Notes: a model not told the origin generated them from the letters alone. 17,339 nucleotides of DNA from Ruminococcus sp. UBA7014 (GCA_002449575.1 DJXC01000104.1:246-17584); one strand, 5' to 3'. Numbered from the stretch's first letter, positions 1 to 8,093 are shown. Made by a program: numbers and translations.

Positions 1-78
1 AGGGATTTGAACCCTCGCGCCGCTTTCACGACCTACTCCCTTAGCAGGGGAGCCCCTTCACCACTTGGGTATTTCCGC
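1..78 (-). tRNA. tRNA-Ser (GCT), 3' end cut by the window edge
   Basis: Read on the minus strand, the gene starts at 78 with acceptor strand GCGGAAA, then T8-A9 and a D arm beginning CCCAAG. The anticodon arm is CTCCC-CTGCTAA-GGGAG, which places GCT at positions 34-36, the decoder of AGC/AGU serine codons. A long variable arm, the class II mark of tRNA-Ser, lies between the anticodon arm and the T arm (GTTCAAAT). The window begins inside the T stem, so the 3' acceptor strand and any encoded CCA are missing. It has its own promoter at 124-152. Confidence 0.95.
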
Positions 79-123
79 AAAGAGTGAATCTGTCAAATAT
101 GGAATTCATCTGACGACTATATT

Positions 124-152
124 ATTATAGCACAGAATTTGAAATTTGTCAA
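124..152 (-). promoter_or_regulatory. Consensus sigma-A promoter of tRNA-Ser
   Basis: On the minus strand TTGACA (152-147) and TATAAT (129-124) are separated by exactly 17 bases, both boxes perfect. The spacer ends in TGTGC, giving an extended -10 (TGC-TATAAT). The DNA upstream of the -35 (153-185) is A/T tracts resembling an UP element. The likely transcription start is near 117, about 40 bases ahead of the mature tRNA. It is almost identical to the tRNA-Arg promoter at 323-351. Confidence 0.9.
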
Positions 153-190
153 GTCTTTTTTGAAAATTTTTTCAGAAAATATTTTAAGAA

Positions 191-222
191 AAATAAAAAA
201 CCGGATTTCTGATAAAATCCGG
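191..222 (-). terminator. Intrinsic terminator of tRNA-Arg
   Basis: On the minus strand an 8-bp stem CCGGATTT/AAATCCGG with loop TATCAG (222-201) is followed by a U-rich tract (TTTTTTATTTTT, 200-189). It lies six bases beyond the encoded CCA of tRNA-Arg, so the tRNA seems to be a single-gene transcript, separate from tRNA-Ser downstream. Confidence 0.85.
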
Positions 223-227
223 CTTGT

Positions 228-304
228 TGGCGTGCCTGGAGGGACTCGAACCCCCGACCTACTGGTTCGTAGCCAGTCACTCTATCCAGCTGAGCTACAG
301 GCAC
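228..304 (-). tRNA. tRNA-Arg (ACG)
   Basis: On the minus strand the seven-base acceptor GTGCCTG (304-298) pairs with CAGGCAC, followed by discriminator G (231) and an encoded CCA (230-228). The D arm begins GCTCAGCTGG, the anticodon arm is ACTGG-CTACGAA-CCAGT with ACG at 34-36, and the T loop is TTCGAGT. The wobble A is expected to be deaminated to inosine by TadA, reading CGU/CGC/CGA. Own promoter (323-351) and own terminator (191-222). Confidence 0.97.
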
Positions 305-322
305 ATTCACTCAACAGATATT

Positions 323-351
323 ATTATAGCACAGAATTTCAGATTTGTCAA
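323..351 (-). promoter_or_regulatory. Consensus sigma-A promoter of tRNA-Arg
   Basis: On the minus strand a perfect TTGACA (351-346), a 17-base spacer and a perfect TATAAT (328-323) with TGC directly before it. The spacer differs from that of the tRNA-Ser promoter at two positions only. Upstream on the same strand (352-400) lie long A/T tracts like an UP element, as expected for a stable-RNA promoter. Confidence 0.9.
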
Positions 352-431
352 GTACTTTTTCAATTTTTTTTTAAAATTTTTGAATTTTTTCTGAAAAGTA
401 TCATTCCGTTCCAAAATAATTGTAAAATCTC

Positions 432-460
432 TGGACAAACAGAGAAAAATATGATAAAAT
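432..460 (+). promoter_or_regulatory. Candidate upstream promoter P1 of the moxR operon
   Basis: TGGACA (432-437), 17-base spacer, TAAAAT (455-460): each box is one base from consensus. It would start transcription near 467, upstream of the stronger candidate at 489-517. This is sequence inference only. Confidence 0.45.
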
Positions 461-488
461 AAGAGAAGCATATGTTCCCGGAAAGCTA

Positions 489-517
489 TTGCATTTTACT
501 TTCAAAAATGCTATAAT
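489..517 (+). promoter_or_regulatory. Candidate main promoter P2 of the moxR operon
   Basis: TTGCAT (489-494), 17-base spacer ending TGC, and a perfect TATAAT (512-517), so an extended -10. Transcription would begin near 524. Because the longest open frame of the first gene begins at 489, inside this -35 box, that upstream start could not be in the P2 transcript; this supports the start at 561. Confidence 0.75.
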
Positions 518-560
518 AGATTCAGGTGAATTAAAATTCAGAAAGGACGAAGATGCTCCA

Positions 561-1529
561 ATGGCACAACCCAGAACCAAAACTATGCGAATTCAGCTCC
601 GACAGCCAACACTCCAGAATATGCTGCTCGAAATTCAGAAAGCTGTCAACGGAAAAAATGATGTCATCTTTAAAGTTCTGCTTGCGATTCTGGCAGGCGG
701 ACACATTCTGCTCGAAGATATGCCGGGTGTAGGGAAAACAACACTTGCACTGGCAATTTCCCGGACGCTTGCACTGTCCTGCAAAAGAATCCAGTTTACT
801 CCTGACGTTCTGCCGACAGATGTCACAGGCTTTACAATGTATCAGAAAAGCAGTGACAGTTTTGTTTTCAAGAAAGGTGCAGCATTCTGCAATCTGCTGT
901 TAGCAGACGAAATCAACCGTACTTCCAGCAAGACACAATCGGCTCTGCTGGAGCTGATGGAAGAAGGCGCAGTCACCATGGATGGGAAAACCTATCCCCT
1001 GCCCCAGCCACATATTGTAATTGCCACACAAAACCCTATCACCTGTGTCGGAACGCAGAGACTCCCGGAATCCCAGATGGACAGATTTCTTGTCCGGCTG
1101 TCACTGGGCTATCCGTCCGCTGAACATGAAATTGCTTTGCTGAAAGCCCGTCAGACTTCCAATCCGCTTGACGATATTGAACAGGTCGCCGATGCGGAAG
1201 AATTGCTTGCTATGCGCCAGGAGGTAGAAGAAATTTATATCAACGATTCGATTTATCATTATATTGTCAGTCTGATTCAGGCAACACGGAATCACCCGTC
1301 CATCCGGCTGGGTATCAGCCCACGGGGTTCACTGGCACTGATGCAGATGTCAAAAGCCTGTGCCTATGCGCAGGGACGGGATTATCTTCTGCCGGATGAC
1401 ATTGCTTTTGTCTGTGCAGATGTCTTTTGTCACAGACTTCTGCTGCATGGTACAGATGATACACCTGAACAGGCACAGAGTTTAGTACAGGAAATTCTGA
1501 AAACCGTTCCTGTACCAGATGCGGAGTGA
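561..1529 (+). CDS. MoxR-family AAA+ ATPase
   Basis: About 322 residues, normal for MoxR ATPases, which are chaperone-like AAA+ proteins that remodel or activate partner proteins, often with VWA or DUF58 partners. Visible motifs: Walker A MPGVGKTT (54-61), Walker B NLLLADEINR (111-120), sensor 1 HIVIATQNP (151-159), the family's PESQMDRF segment (169-176) with a candidate arginine finger, and a sensor 2 region SPRGSLALMQMSKA, followed by the lid domain. The family's FTPDVLPTDVTG block is also present. I chose ATG 561 over the open frame reaching 489 because a promoter occupies 489-517; an AAAGGA ribosome site lies at 542-547, slightly far (13 bases). ATG 585 is an alternative. Nine bases separate its stop from the DUF58 gene, so the two are surely co-transcribed. 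Its exact client is unknown; the neighbouring membrane transglutaminase is the natural candidate. Confidence 0.93.
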   Translation: MAQPRTKTMRIQLRQPTLQNMLLEIQKAVNGKNDVIFKVLLAILAGGHILLEDMPGVGKTTLALAISRTLALSCKRIQFTPDVLPTDVTGFTMYQKSSDSFVFKKGAAFCNLLLADEINRTSSKTQSALLELMEEGAVTMDGKTYPLPQPHIVIATQNPITCVGTQRLPESQMDRFLVRLSLGYPSAEHEIALLKARQTSNPLDDIEQVADAEELLAMRQEVEEIYINDSIYHYIVSLIQATRNHPSIRLGISPRGSLALMQMSKACAYAQGRDYLLPDDIAFVCADVFCHRLLLHGTDDTPEQAQSLVQEILKTVPVPDAE

Positions 1530-1538
1530 AGCGGTTCT

Positions 1539-2714
1539 ATGTGGTTTGTCAAACTTCTGTATCTGGCATTAGTGGCAGGGCTGTCAGTTTTTTCTGTTTT
1601 ATATATCGATTCTCTGGCATTGGTAATGCTGATTTGTGCGCTGGTTGTGCCTGTCTTTATGAAACTCTGTCTGCTATGGGTGAAACTGACTTGTGAAGCT
1701 TCCCTGAACTGTACCGCCGTATCTTGTACTGTGCATGAGTCTGTTCCGGTTTCTGTGATGGTAGAAAACCGCTGTCCGCTGTTTTTTCCGAAAGTCTATG
1801 CACAGCTCAGTGTATGTCATGCATTCAGCGACACACCGGAGAAGACGAAATTCCGGTTTCCGCTGCACAGCCGGAATTCTGCAAGACTGACATTTTATAT
1901 CCGTCCGGAATGCTGCGGTGCAGTGAAAGTCCGGATTGAATATCTGCATGTTCTGGATTATTTTCATTTATTTCACACGAAGATGAAGAAAATCAATGAC
2001 GAAATTGAAATTCTGGTACTGCCGGAAAAACTGAATTTATCCGTCAGCGAAACTTCGGGTACAGTTTATGCGCCGGAAAGCAGCCGTTATGCGTCTGACC
2101 GTCCCGGTGATGACCCTTCTGAAATTTTCAATATCCGGGAATATCATCCGGGGGATGCCGTCAGCCGAATTCACTGGAAACTCAGTTCCAAATCAGATAT
2201 TCTATTTATCAAAGAATTTGGTTTTCCGACAGCGAAGCAGGTACTTGTACTTGCAGAGTATCTTTCCGGCACAGTTTCCGGAGAAATGGAAAAAATGCAG
2301 GAAGCACAGGAATTTTTAACTCTGATATATTCTCTGGCGGTACAGCTTGCCGAAGCTGACCTGACAGCGATACTGGCATGGCACAGCGGCAGCAGACTGT
2401 TTGTCCGGACTTTAAAATCCAGAGACGACCTTCCGGAAATTTTCCGTGAATTATATCATGCACTGGACAACATGGCATTGGATGCAGAGGATTTGCGTGA
2501 AATTTTTTCCGGACAGCAGTATTCTTCCGTCACGCTCATCACCAATGATGCACAGGCGGCAATGCTTCCCGTACTTGAACGGCAGACAGAAGCAGAACAG
2601 AAAAATCTGGTGATTCTGCATGAACAGCCGCTTTCTTTTTCGTCAGACAGTGTTTCTGTACGGACAGTTCTGCCGGAACAGCCTGCGGAAAGTCTTGCCG
2701 GACTGGTTATCTGA
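1539..2714 (+). CDS. DUF58 domain membrane protein
   Basis: 391 residues. The N terminus holds two membrane helices (roughly 5-22 and 26-47) with a short connector, then a beta-rich region. The DUF58 signature is clear at 200-214: R-E-Y-H-P-G-D, then R-I-H-W-K, followed by a SK-x-D-x-L-x-I-K-E-F segment. DUF58 proteins usually sit beside a MoxR ATPase and are often described as carrying a degenerate VWA-like fold; the C-terminal third here (about 235-370) fits such a Rossmann-type fold but I cannot prove it. Function is not established; the family is linked to envelope protein maturation by gene context. It starts nine bases after moxR, with a weak GGAG at 1523-1526, and is followed 28 bases later by the transglutaminase gene, the classical three-gene order. 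Confidence 0.9.
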   Translation: MWFVKLLYLALVAGLSVFSVLYIDSLALVMLICALVVPVFMKLCLLWVKLTCEASLNCTAVSCTVHESVPVSVMVENRCPLFFPKVYAQLSVCHAFSDTPEKTKFRFPLHSRNSARLTFYIRPECCGAVKVRIEYLHVLDYFHLFHTKMKKINDEIEILVLPEKLNLSVSETSGTVYAPESSRYASDRPGDDPSEIFNIREYHPGDAVSRIHWKLSSKSDILFIKEFGFPTAKQVLVLAEYLSGTVSGEMEKMQEAQEFLTLIYSLAVQLAEADLTAILAWHSGSRLFVRTLKSRDDLPEIFRELYHALDNMALDAEDLREIFSGQQYSSVTLITNDAQAAMLPVLERQTEAEQKNLVILHEQPLSFSSDSVSVRTVLPEQPAESLAGLVI

Positions 2715-2742
2715 TTTTATACTACTATGAGGTAAACTTATC

Positions 2743-5292
2743 ATGAAACAGCAAGTTTCTGAATTTCAAAACGGTGTACAGATTGAAAATACGCTCTCTA
2801 TGGCATTACAGAATTCCTGTCCGGGGCGGCATAAAATTCTGCTCGTGCTGATTGCGTTTGCTGGTGTTATCAGCAGTATTTTCTCATTTTTGTCGATGTT
2901 TTCACCGGTATATTCTCTGCCGGTGCTGATGGCGGCAATCGTGCCGGTATTCCTGTTTTTCTCCTATTTTGCAATAAAGCCGGAACATAGTGTTCTGCCG
3001 GTGCTTGGGATTGTTCTGCTGTACTGCGGATTATTTTTCTGGCAGAGAGAGCGTATTACCAACGGTCTGATGTATCTGACAAATGACGTATGTCAGGCAA
3101 TTTACATGACTGACTGGGAATATTTTGTAACAGATGATGCTTATTCACAGGTCAGCAGCGTGAGCTGTGTTGCTTGCTTTCTGGCATTTCCTATTATCTG
3201 GATGGTATGTTATGCCGTTTTGCGCTATCAGAATTTTTTTCTGAGTCTGCTGGTAACATTTCCGTTTATTGAAATCGGCTTATTTTTTGGCATTGTGCCG
3301 AATCACTTCTTTGCGGCACTTCTGACAGCGTTCTGGTTTGCGATGGCGGCAGTACAGATGGCAGGTTCAGGCATCAACCAGAACGGCGGCAAGACGGGCT
3401 TTCTCCGGAAGAAGAACGCATTCTTTCCGGTTTCTGGTATGCGCTTTATGCTTCCGGAAATAACCGGAATTATCACATTGTTTGTCACACTCCTGCTGTT
3501 CGGTGGTGTGGAACTGCTTCTGTATAAAACAGGCTATGCCCGTCCGGAAAAATTTAAAACGCTGCGTACTGACTTTCAGAATTATATTGCTTCTCTGCAT
3601 CTGACAGACAATCCGATTTTGTCAGATTACGGCGAACTGTCCGCACTGGAAGACAATCAGATTCCGCTTGGCAGTCTGGATGAAAAACTTTATGAAAACG
3701 CACCTGTCACGAGCATTGCTTTTTCTGAAAATCCTGAAACCAGAATTTATTTAAAATACCGCACAGGATTTGACTATACAGGTTCTAACTGGACGATTTC
3801 GCCGGACTCTCTGACAAATGCCGAAAAACTGAAAATTTTCAGCACATTGGATTACTATCCGCCGGAATTTTTATATTCTACTGTAACAGGCGGAAATCCT
3901 GTACAGATGGCACTTTACCACACAACTGGCATCTTGTCGCAGTGTGTGCCTTATGGATTTCAGAAAAATAAAAACATTCTCTGTCAGCCGGATGACCATA
4001 TTCAGACGAATACCGGAACTTACACAATTCAGGGGCATACGGACTATGAAGCCATTCTTTCTGATACAGATGCTGTTTACCAGATAGATATTCTGGAACT
4101 GCCGGAACGCTGTGACCCGGAACTGTTTCCGACATTGCCGCCGCTGCATGATACACTTGTCTGGATTTCCGGCAGCAGTGCATGGGATTCCCGTGCAGCA
4201 GAAGCCGGCATTCTCTGCGGAAGCTTCTATGATGACTTTGTCTATGAGAATTACACATCCCTGCCGGATACTCCTTCTTTACAGGCAGTCCGGACAGCAT
4301 ATGCTGCTTTGCTTGCTGATTTTGATGCCCGGACAGCTTCCCCGTCAGAAACAATCCTGAAATTACAGGATATTCGTGATAAAATCTGTGAAAACGTCAG
4401 TTATACACTTGCACCCGGAAAAACGCCTTCCGGCACAGACCATACAGCATGGTTTTTGCTGGAAAACCGAAAAGGTTACTGTGAACACTATGCCACAGCC
4501 GGAACGGTTCTCGCAAGAATGGCAGGTGTTCCGGCACGATACTGTGAAGGCTATATGCTTGACTGTTCCCGCCCCGGAACGCTTGCAAAATCCACAGCTG
4601 AAGACGGCAGCACTGCCTATACTTCTGAAATTCTGGACAGCAATGCCCATGCATGGACAGAAATCTATCTCAGCGGTCTGGGCTGGATTCCGTTTGAATT
4701 TACATTCTCCTACTTTACACCCCGTACACATGAAGTCAAACCTGTTCCGGAAATCATTGTTCCGGAAACACATTCTGTTCCGACTGCGCCTGCTGAAACT
4801 GTTCCGGAACTGCCGACAGAATCATCTGTTCCGGAAAAAACGGAAATTCCGGTGAAGACATTGATTTTCATCATTTCGCTGACAATTGCAGCATTTTTCT
4901 GTCTGATGACGCTGCTTTTCCGTATTTTCAGAATTACCGCTATCCGGAAACGAGAAAAAAATCTGACGCAGGAAGACCGGAAAGCCGCTGCTTTCTGCGC
5001 ATATCGCTATCTGACAGAACTGCTTTCCGAATGCGGAGTCCGTACCAAAGGCACAAATATCGGCGAACTGGTAGAAGATTCTGAACTGCACTGTTCCGAA
5101 TATATGAATCCGGTTTACAGTCTTTCGGCAGCGGTACAGATTGGCGCAAAGCTCCGGTACAGTCCGCACCCGATGACAAACAGTGAACTGCATTATCTCA
5201 GCCGGACGGCAGAAGCCCTTGCACAGGGAATGTATCAGAACGCTGGTGTTCTGAAAAAATTCTACTTCAAGTGGCTCAGGCATTATTTATAA
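2743..5292 (+). CDS. Large membrane transglutaminase-like protein (TgpA type)
   Basis: 849 residues. The N terminus (about 30-265) has several hydrophobic helices; a large extracytoplasmic region follows (about 270-700), then a single membrane helix (about 706-728) and a cytoplasmic C-terminal domain of roughly 120 residues of the DUF4129 kind. The transglutaminase-like core is at about 540-660: catalytic Cys580 in KGYCEHYA, His636 in NAHAWTE, and an acidic third position Glu652 in WIPFEFT, where many homologues have Asp. Between the core and the last helix is a Pro/Val/Glu-rich linker (about 666-705) with repeated VPE units. Start ATG 2743 has TGAGGT at 2728-2733. TgpA-type proteins join MoxR and DUF58 in a widespread module; TgpA is essential in Pseudomonas, but the substrate is not settled and cannot be inferred here. 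Possible roles are wall or surface-protein crosslinking or proteolysis. Confidence 0.9.
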   Translation: MKQQVSEFQNGVQIENTLSMALQNSCPGRHKILLVLIAFAGVISSIFSFLSMFSPVYSLPVLMAAIVPVFLFFSYFAIKPEHSVLPVLGIVLLYCGLFFWQRERITNGLMYLTNDVCQAIYMTDWEYFVTDDAYSQVSSVSCVACFLAFPIIWMVCYAVLRYQNFFLSLLVTFPFIEIGLFFGIVPNHFFAALLTAFWFAMAAVQMAGSGINQNGGKTGFLRKKNAFFPVSGMRFMLPEITGIITLFVTLLLFGGVELLLYKTGYARPEKFKTLRTDFQNYIASLHLTDNPILSDYGELSALEDNQIPLGSLDEKLYENAPVTSIAFSENPETRIYLKYRTGFDYTGSNWTISPDSLTNAEKLKIFSTLDYYPPEFLYSTVTGGNPVQMALYHTTGILSQCVPYGFQKNKNILCQPDDHIQTNTGTYTIQGHTDYEAILSDTDAVYQIDILELPERCDPELFPTLPPLHDTLVWISGSSAWDSRAAEAGILCGSFYDDFVYENYTSLPDTPSLQAVRTAYAALLADFDARTASPSETILKLQDIRDKICENVSYTLAPGKTPSGTDHTAWFLLENRKGYCEHYATAGTVLARMAGVPARYCEGYMLDCSRPGTLAKSTAEDGSTAYTSEILDSNAHAWTEIYLSGLGWIPFEFTFSYFTPRTHEVKPVPEIIVPETHSVPTAPAETVPELPTESSVPEKTEIPVKTLIFIISLTIAAFFCLMTLLFRIFRITAIRKREKNLTQEDRKAAAFCAYRYLTELLSECGVRTKGTNIGELVEDSELHCSEYMNPVYSLSAAVQIGAKLRYSPHPMTNSELHYLSRTAEALAQGMYQNAGVLKKFYFKWLRHYL
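4742..4838 (+). repeat. Spaced GTTCCGGAA units encoding a VPE-rich linker
   Basis: Within the transglutaminase gene the nonamer GTTCCGGAA recurs four times (near 4743, 4759, 4801 and 4828), with a further GTTCCG at about 4777, encoding Val-Pro-Glu units of the extracytoplasmic stalk just before the last membrane helix. The spacing is irregular, so this is a degenerate low-complexity linker, not an exact tandem array. Confidence 0.7.
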
Positions 5293-5331
5293 TCAACATA
5301 TTTTATATTTCATCTTAAGGAGCGATAGTCT

Positions 5332-5904
5332 ATGTTCAAAAAAATCAACTGGAAAACGTTCTGGTATACCAATCTTTTTTCAATTATCACACTGGCTGCC
5401 GGAATCATCTTTACAGCAAAGCCGGATATTATTACAACAACCTGTAAATTAATCGGCGGTGTCTGCTGTGGTGCAGGGGCATTGCTTCTGCTGCTGTGTC
5501 TGTTCCCGAAATTCCGGTCTTCGCAGAATATCATATATGGCACTGCCTTTCTGTTGATTGGGGTACTGCTGGAAATTGTTCCGGTTTTACTGAAAGTGCT
5601 GATTCCAATATTATTCGGCGGCTGGATTCTGGTAAGTTCTGCATCTGGCATGTACCGGAACTTTACTTTCCGGAAGGATGTTCCGAAATGGTGGATTGGA
5701 TTCAGTTTATGTGCTGTCAGTGCACTTCTGGCGATTTTCGTCATGACAAGACCGATAGCTGTCATGAACGATACTGTCCGTATTATCGGCATTGGTTTCA
5801 CGCTTCATGCCGTTATCCGGCTGGTTTCATCACTTCTGGGCATGGAAGGCTATAAAGCTGCCGATGCTAATGTCATAGACACTACAGTTCAGGAGAAGCA
5901 CTGA
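5332..5904 (+). CDS. DUF308 / HdeD-like membrane protein
   Basis: 190 residues, nearly all hydrophobic: about six membrane helices arranged as repeated pairs (for example LFSIITLAAGIIF near 15-27 and ALLLLLCLF near 50), with a short charged C-terminal tail. This pattern, with glycine-rich helices and small loops, fits the DUF308/HdeD family of small integral membrane proteins; HdeD in enterics is tied to acid resistance, but no function can be transferred. A good ribosome site AAGGAG (5317-5322) stands nine bases before ATG 5332. It is 39 bases after the transglutaminase gene and four bases before the DnaD-like gene, so it is within the same co-directional run. Confidence 0.75.
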   Translation: MFKKINWKTFWYTNLFSIITLAAGIIFTAKPDIITTTCKLIGGVCCGAGALLLLLCLFPKFRSSQNIIYGTAFLLIGVLLEIVPVLLKVLIPILFGGWILVSSASGMYRNFTFRKDVPKWWIGFSLCAVSALLAIFVMTRPIAVMNDTVRIIGIGFTLHAVIRLVSSLLGMEGYKAADANVIDTTVQEKH

Positions 5905-5908
5905 TTTT

Positions 5909-7012
5909 ATGGAATATCAGGTCAATTTTGGTTTTCACGCCTTTTCCGTGCCGTCAGCAGTAGTTGACAATCTGATAAGGCTTGCAAAAGAACACCATCT
6001 GAAAGTATTATTATATCTTCTTCGCTATCCTGACAAGCAGTTTACCGTATCACAGATTGCTTCTTTTCTTCGGATGCCGGAAGAACAGGCAGCCGATGCG
6101 CTTGCTTTCTGGTCACAGGTGAATATTCTGGAAGAAAAGACTGAGGGCAGACAACTGGAATTATTTCCTTCTGTACCGCCCTCTCCTCCGCCTGCGCCGA
6201 AACCATCCGTGACAGCAGCAGATATGCCGTTTTCCATGCCTGTTCCGGAGTCTGAAACAAAACCTGCACCCAAGCAAGAGACTTCACCGGAACAGCAGCA
6301 GGAACTCCGCAAACTGAAACTCAGTCAGTTCGGCTTACAGGATTTTTTCTCTGTGGAAACGATTTCTAATATGATTAATTCTTCTCCGGAACTGCGGAAA
6401 CTCATCCGCATTGCAGAAGAAAAATATTATCAGAAAGCCATTAACCAGATGCAGGCGAATTCTCTTGTCTGGATGTATGCTTATCTGGGAATGCCGGCAG
6501 AAGTTATTTTAATTCTGCTGAAATACTGTTCTGAAACGGAACATCTTTCACAGAACTATCTGAATAGAATCGCCGCCGACTGGTACGAAGATGAAATTAT
6601 GACTCCGGAAGCCGCTGAAAAAAAAGTCACAGAACTTACAGAATTTTACACTTATACAAATTACATCTGTCGTATTTTTGAACTGGATGCTCGTCCGACT
6701 AAAAATCAGAAAGAATATATTGAACTCTGGCAGCCAATGGGCTTTTCTGAAGAACTGCTCAAATATGCAAGAGACCTGTCTGTCGAAGCTACCGGAAAAG
6801 TAAATTTCAAATATATTCATTCGATTCTTGTAGAATGGAATCAGAAGCAGATTACTGACCTTCAGGAAGCACAGAATCATCATGATGAATATATTCAGCT
6901 TCTGATTTCTAAAAATAAAAAAAGCCGAAAGCAGAAAACAACACCGGAAGAAGATGCTGCACAGAAAGAACGTATGGAAGAACTGGACAAATATCTTGAT
7001 TTAATCAACTAA
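5909..7012 (+). CDS. DnaD-domain replication initiation protein
   Basis: 367 residues. Residues 1-75 look like a winged helix (KQFTVSQIASFLRMPEEQAADAL), followed by a Pro/Ala-rich linker (about 85-130). Two helical segments then resemble the DnaD/DnaB C-terminal domain: about 150-215, with the short YLGMPAEVILILLKYC stretch, and about 235-320, including GFSEELLKYARD and YIHSILVEWNQ, the GxS-x-E-L...YI-x-x-I-L-x-x-W pattern typical of this domain. In Bacillus, DnaD and DnaB act with DnaA to bring the helicase loader and helicase to the origin. The helicase loader gene follows after 13 bases, matching the Bacillus dnaB-dnaI pairing, so this may be the functional DnaB counterpart. The stop of the preceding gene is four bases upstream; AGGAGA at 5891-5896 is its likely ribosome site. 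The C terminus is Lys/Glu rich. Confidence 0.88.
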   Translation: MEYQVNFGFHAFSVPSAVVDNLIRLAKEHHLKVLLYLLRYPDKQFTVSQIASFLRMPEEQAADALAFWSQVNILEEKTEGRQLELFPSVPPSPPPAPKPSVTAADMPFSMPVPESETKPAPKQETSPEQQQELRKLKLSQFGLQDFFSVETISNMINSSPELRKLIRIAEEKYYQKAINQMQANSLVWMYAYLGMPAEVILILLKYCSETEHLSQNYLNRIAADWYEDEIMTPEAAEKKVTELTEFYTYTNYICRIFELDARPTKNQKEYIELWQPMGFSEELLKYARDLSVEATGKVNFKYIHSILVEWNQKQITDLQEAQNHHDEYIQLLISKNKKSRKQKTTPEEDAAQKERMEELDKYLDLIN

Positions 7013-7025
7013 GGAGGAATCTGTT

Positions 7026-8009
7026 TTGAATCAGAACGCTTTTCAGGAGGCTTTAAACATTGTCTCACAAAGAAGAATCAAGGCGAAAGTGGAAAATGAA
7101 AGACGGTATCGGGAAATCAATAAAAAAATTCCGGAAATTGCCGAAGTCAATTATCAGCTTGCACAGACTGCCCTCCGGATTCTGGCAGGCGAAGATATTG
7201 AAATTCTGAAACGGCAGAATTTACAGGCGCAGCGTTATTGTGCTCAGCTTCTGACAAATCACGGCTATCCGGCTGATTATCTGGATATTCACTACACCTG
7301 TGAAAAATGTCAGGATACAGGATTTCGGGAAAACAGATACTGTGAATGTCTTGAAAAACTGATTTCTTCTGCAAGCATTGAAAAAATGAATCAAGAAACC
7401 CATCTCCAGCTTCGTACATTTGACCAGTTTTCACTGGAATATTACAAGGGCATTGTCAAGAAAAATGCAAAAGGCGAAGAAGTTGACTGTTATCTGAAAA
7501 TGAAAAAGGCACTGGAATTCTGCAAACAATATGCAGCAAATTTCAGCACCAATTCTTCCAATTTGTTATTTTTTGGAAAAGTAGGTGTCGGCAAAACACA
7601 TCTTTCACTTTCCATTGTGACGGAAGTGCTGAAAAAGGGCTATGCTGTCATTTATGATTCTATCGGCAATCTTCTTTCACAGATAGAACAGGAACATTTT
7701 TCCACTGAAAAAACAGAAATCAGCACATTGCAGATGGTTATCAGTACTGACCTGCTTGTACTGGACGACTTAGGAACAGAATTTCAGACTGCTTTTACCA
7801 AATCTATGTTATATAACATTATCAACACCAGAATCAACAAGCATCTGCCGACTATCATCAGCACCAATCTCAGCCGTGCATTGCTGGATTCAAAGTATGA
7901 TGAGCGTATTTTTTCCAGATTATATGCAGTCTATGAAATCTGGGAACTTCTCGGCGAAGATATCCGCCGCATGAAAATGCAGGAAAAGCGCAGCAGTCAG
8001 CCTCTGTAA
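7026..8009 (+). CDS. DnaI/DnaC-like replicative helicase loader (AAA+)
   Basis: 327 residues. An N-terminal helical part (1-85) precedes a four-cysteine zinc-type motif, Cys92-x2-Cys95 and Cys106-x-Cys108, matching the zinc-binding N-terminal domain of Bacillus DnaI. The AAA+ domain follows: Walker A GKVGVGKTH (184-192), Walker B LLVLDDLG (243-250), sensor region PTIISTNLS (275-283) and DERIFSRLY (292-300) with the likely arginine finger. It would load DnaB/DnaC-type replicative helicase at the origin or at stalled forks. The start is TTG 7026: an AGGAGG site (7012-7017) overlaps the stop of the DnaD-like gene and stands eight bases before it, and no ATG is suitably placed. It is the last gene of the run; a terminator hairpin follows 85 bases later. 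Confidence 0.92.
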   Translation: MNQNAFQEALNIVSQRRIKAKVENERRYREINKKIPEIAEVNYQLAQTALRILAGEDIEILKRQNLQAQRYCAQLLTNHGYPADYLDIHYTCEKCQDTGFRENRYCECLEKLISSASIEKMNQETHLQLRTFDQFSLEYYKGIVKKNAKGEEVDCYLKMKKALEFCKQYAANFSTNSSNLLFFGKVGVGKTHLSLSIVTEVLKKGYAVIYDSIGNLLSQIEQEHFSTEKTEISTLQMVISTDLLVLDDLGTEFQTAFTKSMLYNIINTRINKHLPTIISTNLSRALLDSKYDERIFSRLYAVYEIWELLGEDIRRMKMQEKRSSQPL

Positions 8010-8053
8010 AAATTCAGGACAAAAATCCGGAAAATCTTTGTGCAGAATACCCC

Positions 8054-8082
8054 TTGCAAATTCTGTAAAAATCTGCTATGAT
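8054..8082 (+). promoter_or_regulatory. Predicted promoter of the MATE gene
   Basis: TTGCAA (8054-8059), 17-base spacer ending TGC, TATGAT (8077-8082): an extended -10 promoter with good spacing. The predicted start is near 8089-8091, only a few bases before the hairpin at 8094, so the transcript would begin with that hairpin. Confidence 0.7.
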
Positions 8083-8093
8083 AATATCATAAT

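Noticed and set aside
139..462. Open frame of 107 codons on the plus strand
   Set aside because: It runs straight through the antisense of tRNA-Arg, its terminator and its promoter, has a low-complexity Phe/Lys composition and no ribosome site.
489..560. Upstream extension of the MoxR gene to the TTG at 489
   Set aside because: The TTG lies inside the -35 box of the best promoter, so it would not be transcribed from it; the extension has no family similarity.
3878..5283. Several antisense frames of 80-158 codons over the transglutaminase gene
   Set aside because: The transglutaminase is a full-length family member; the antisense frames have shadow-like Cys/His/Arg composition and arise from its codon bias.
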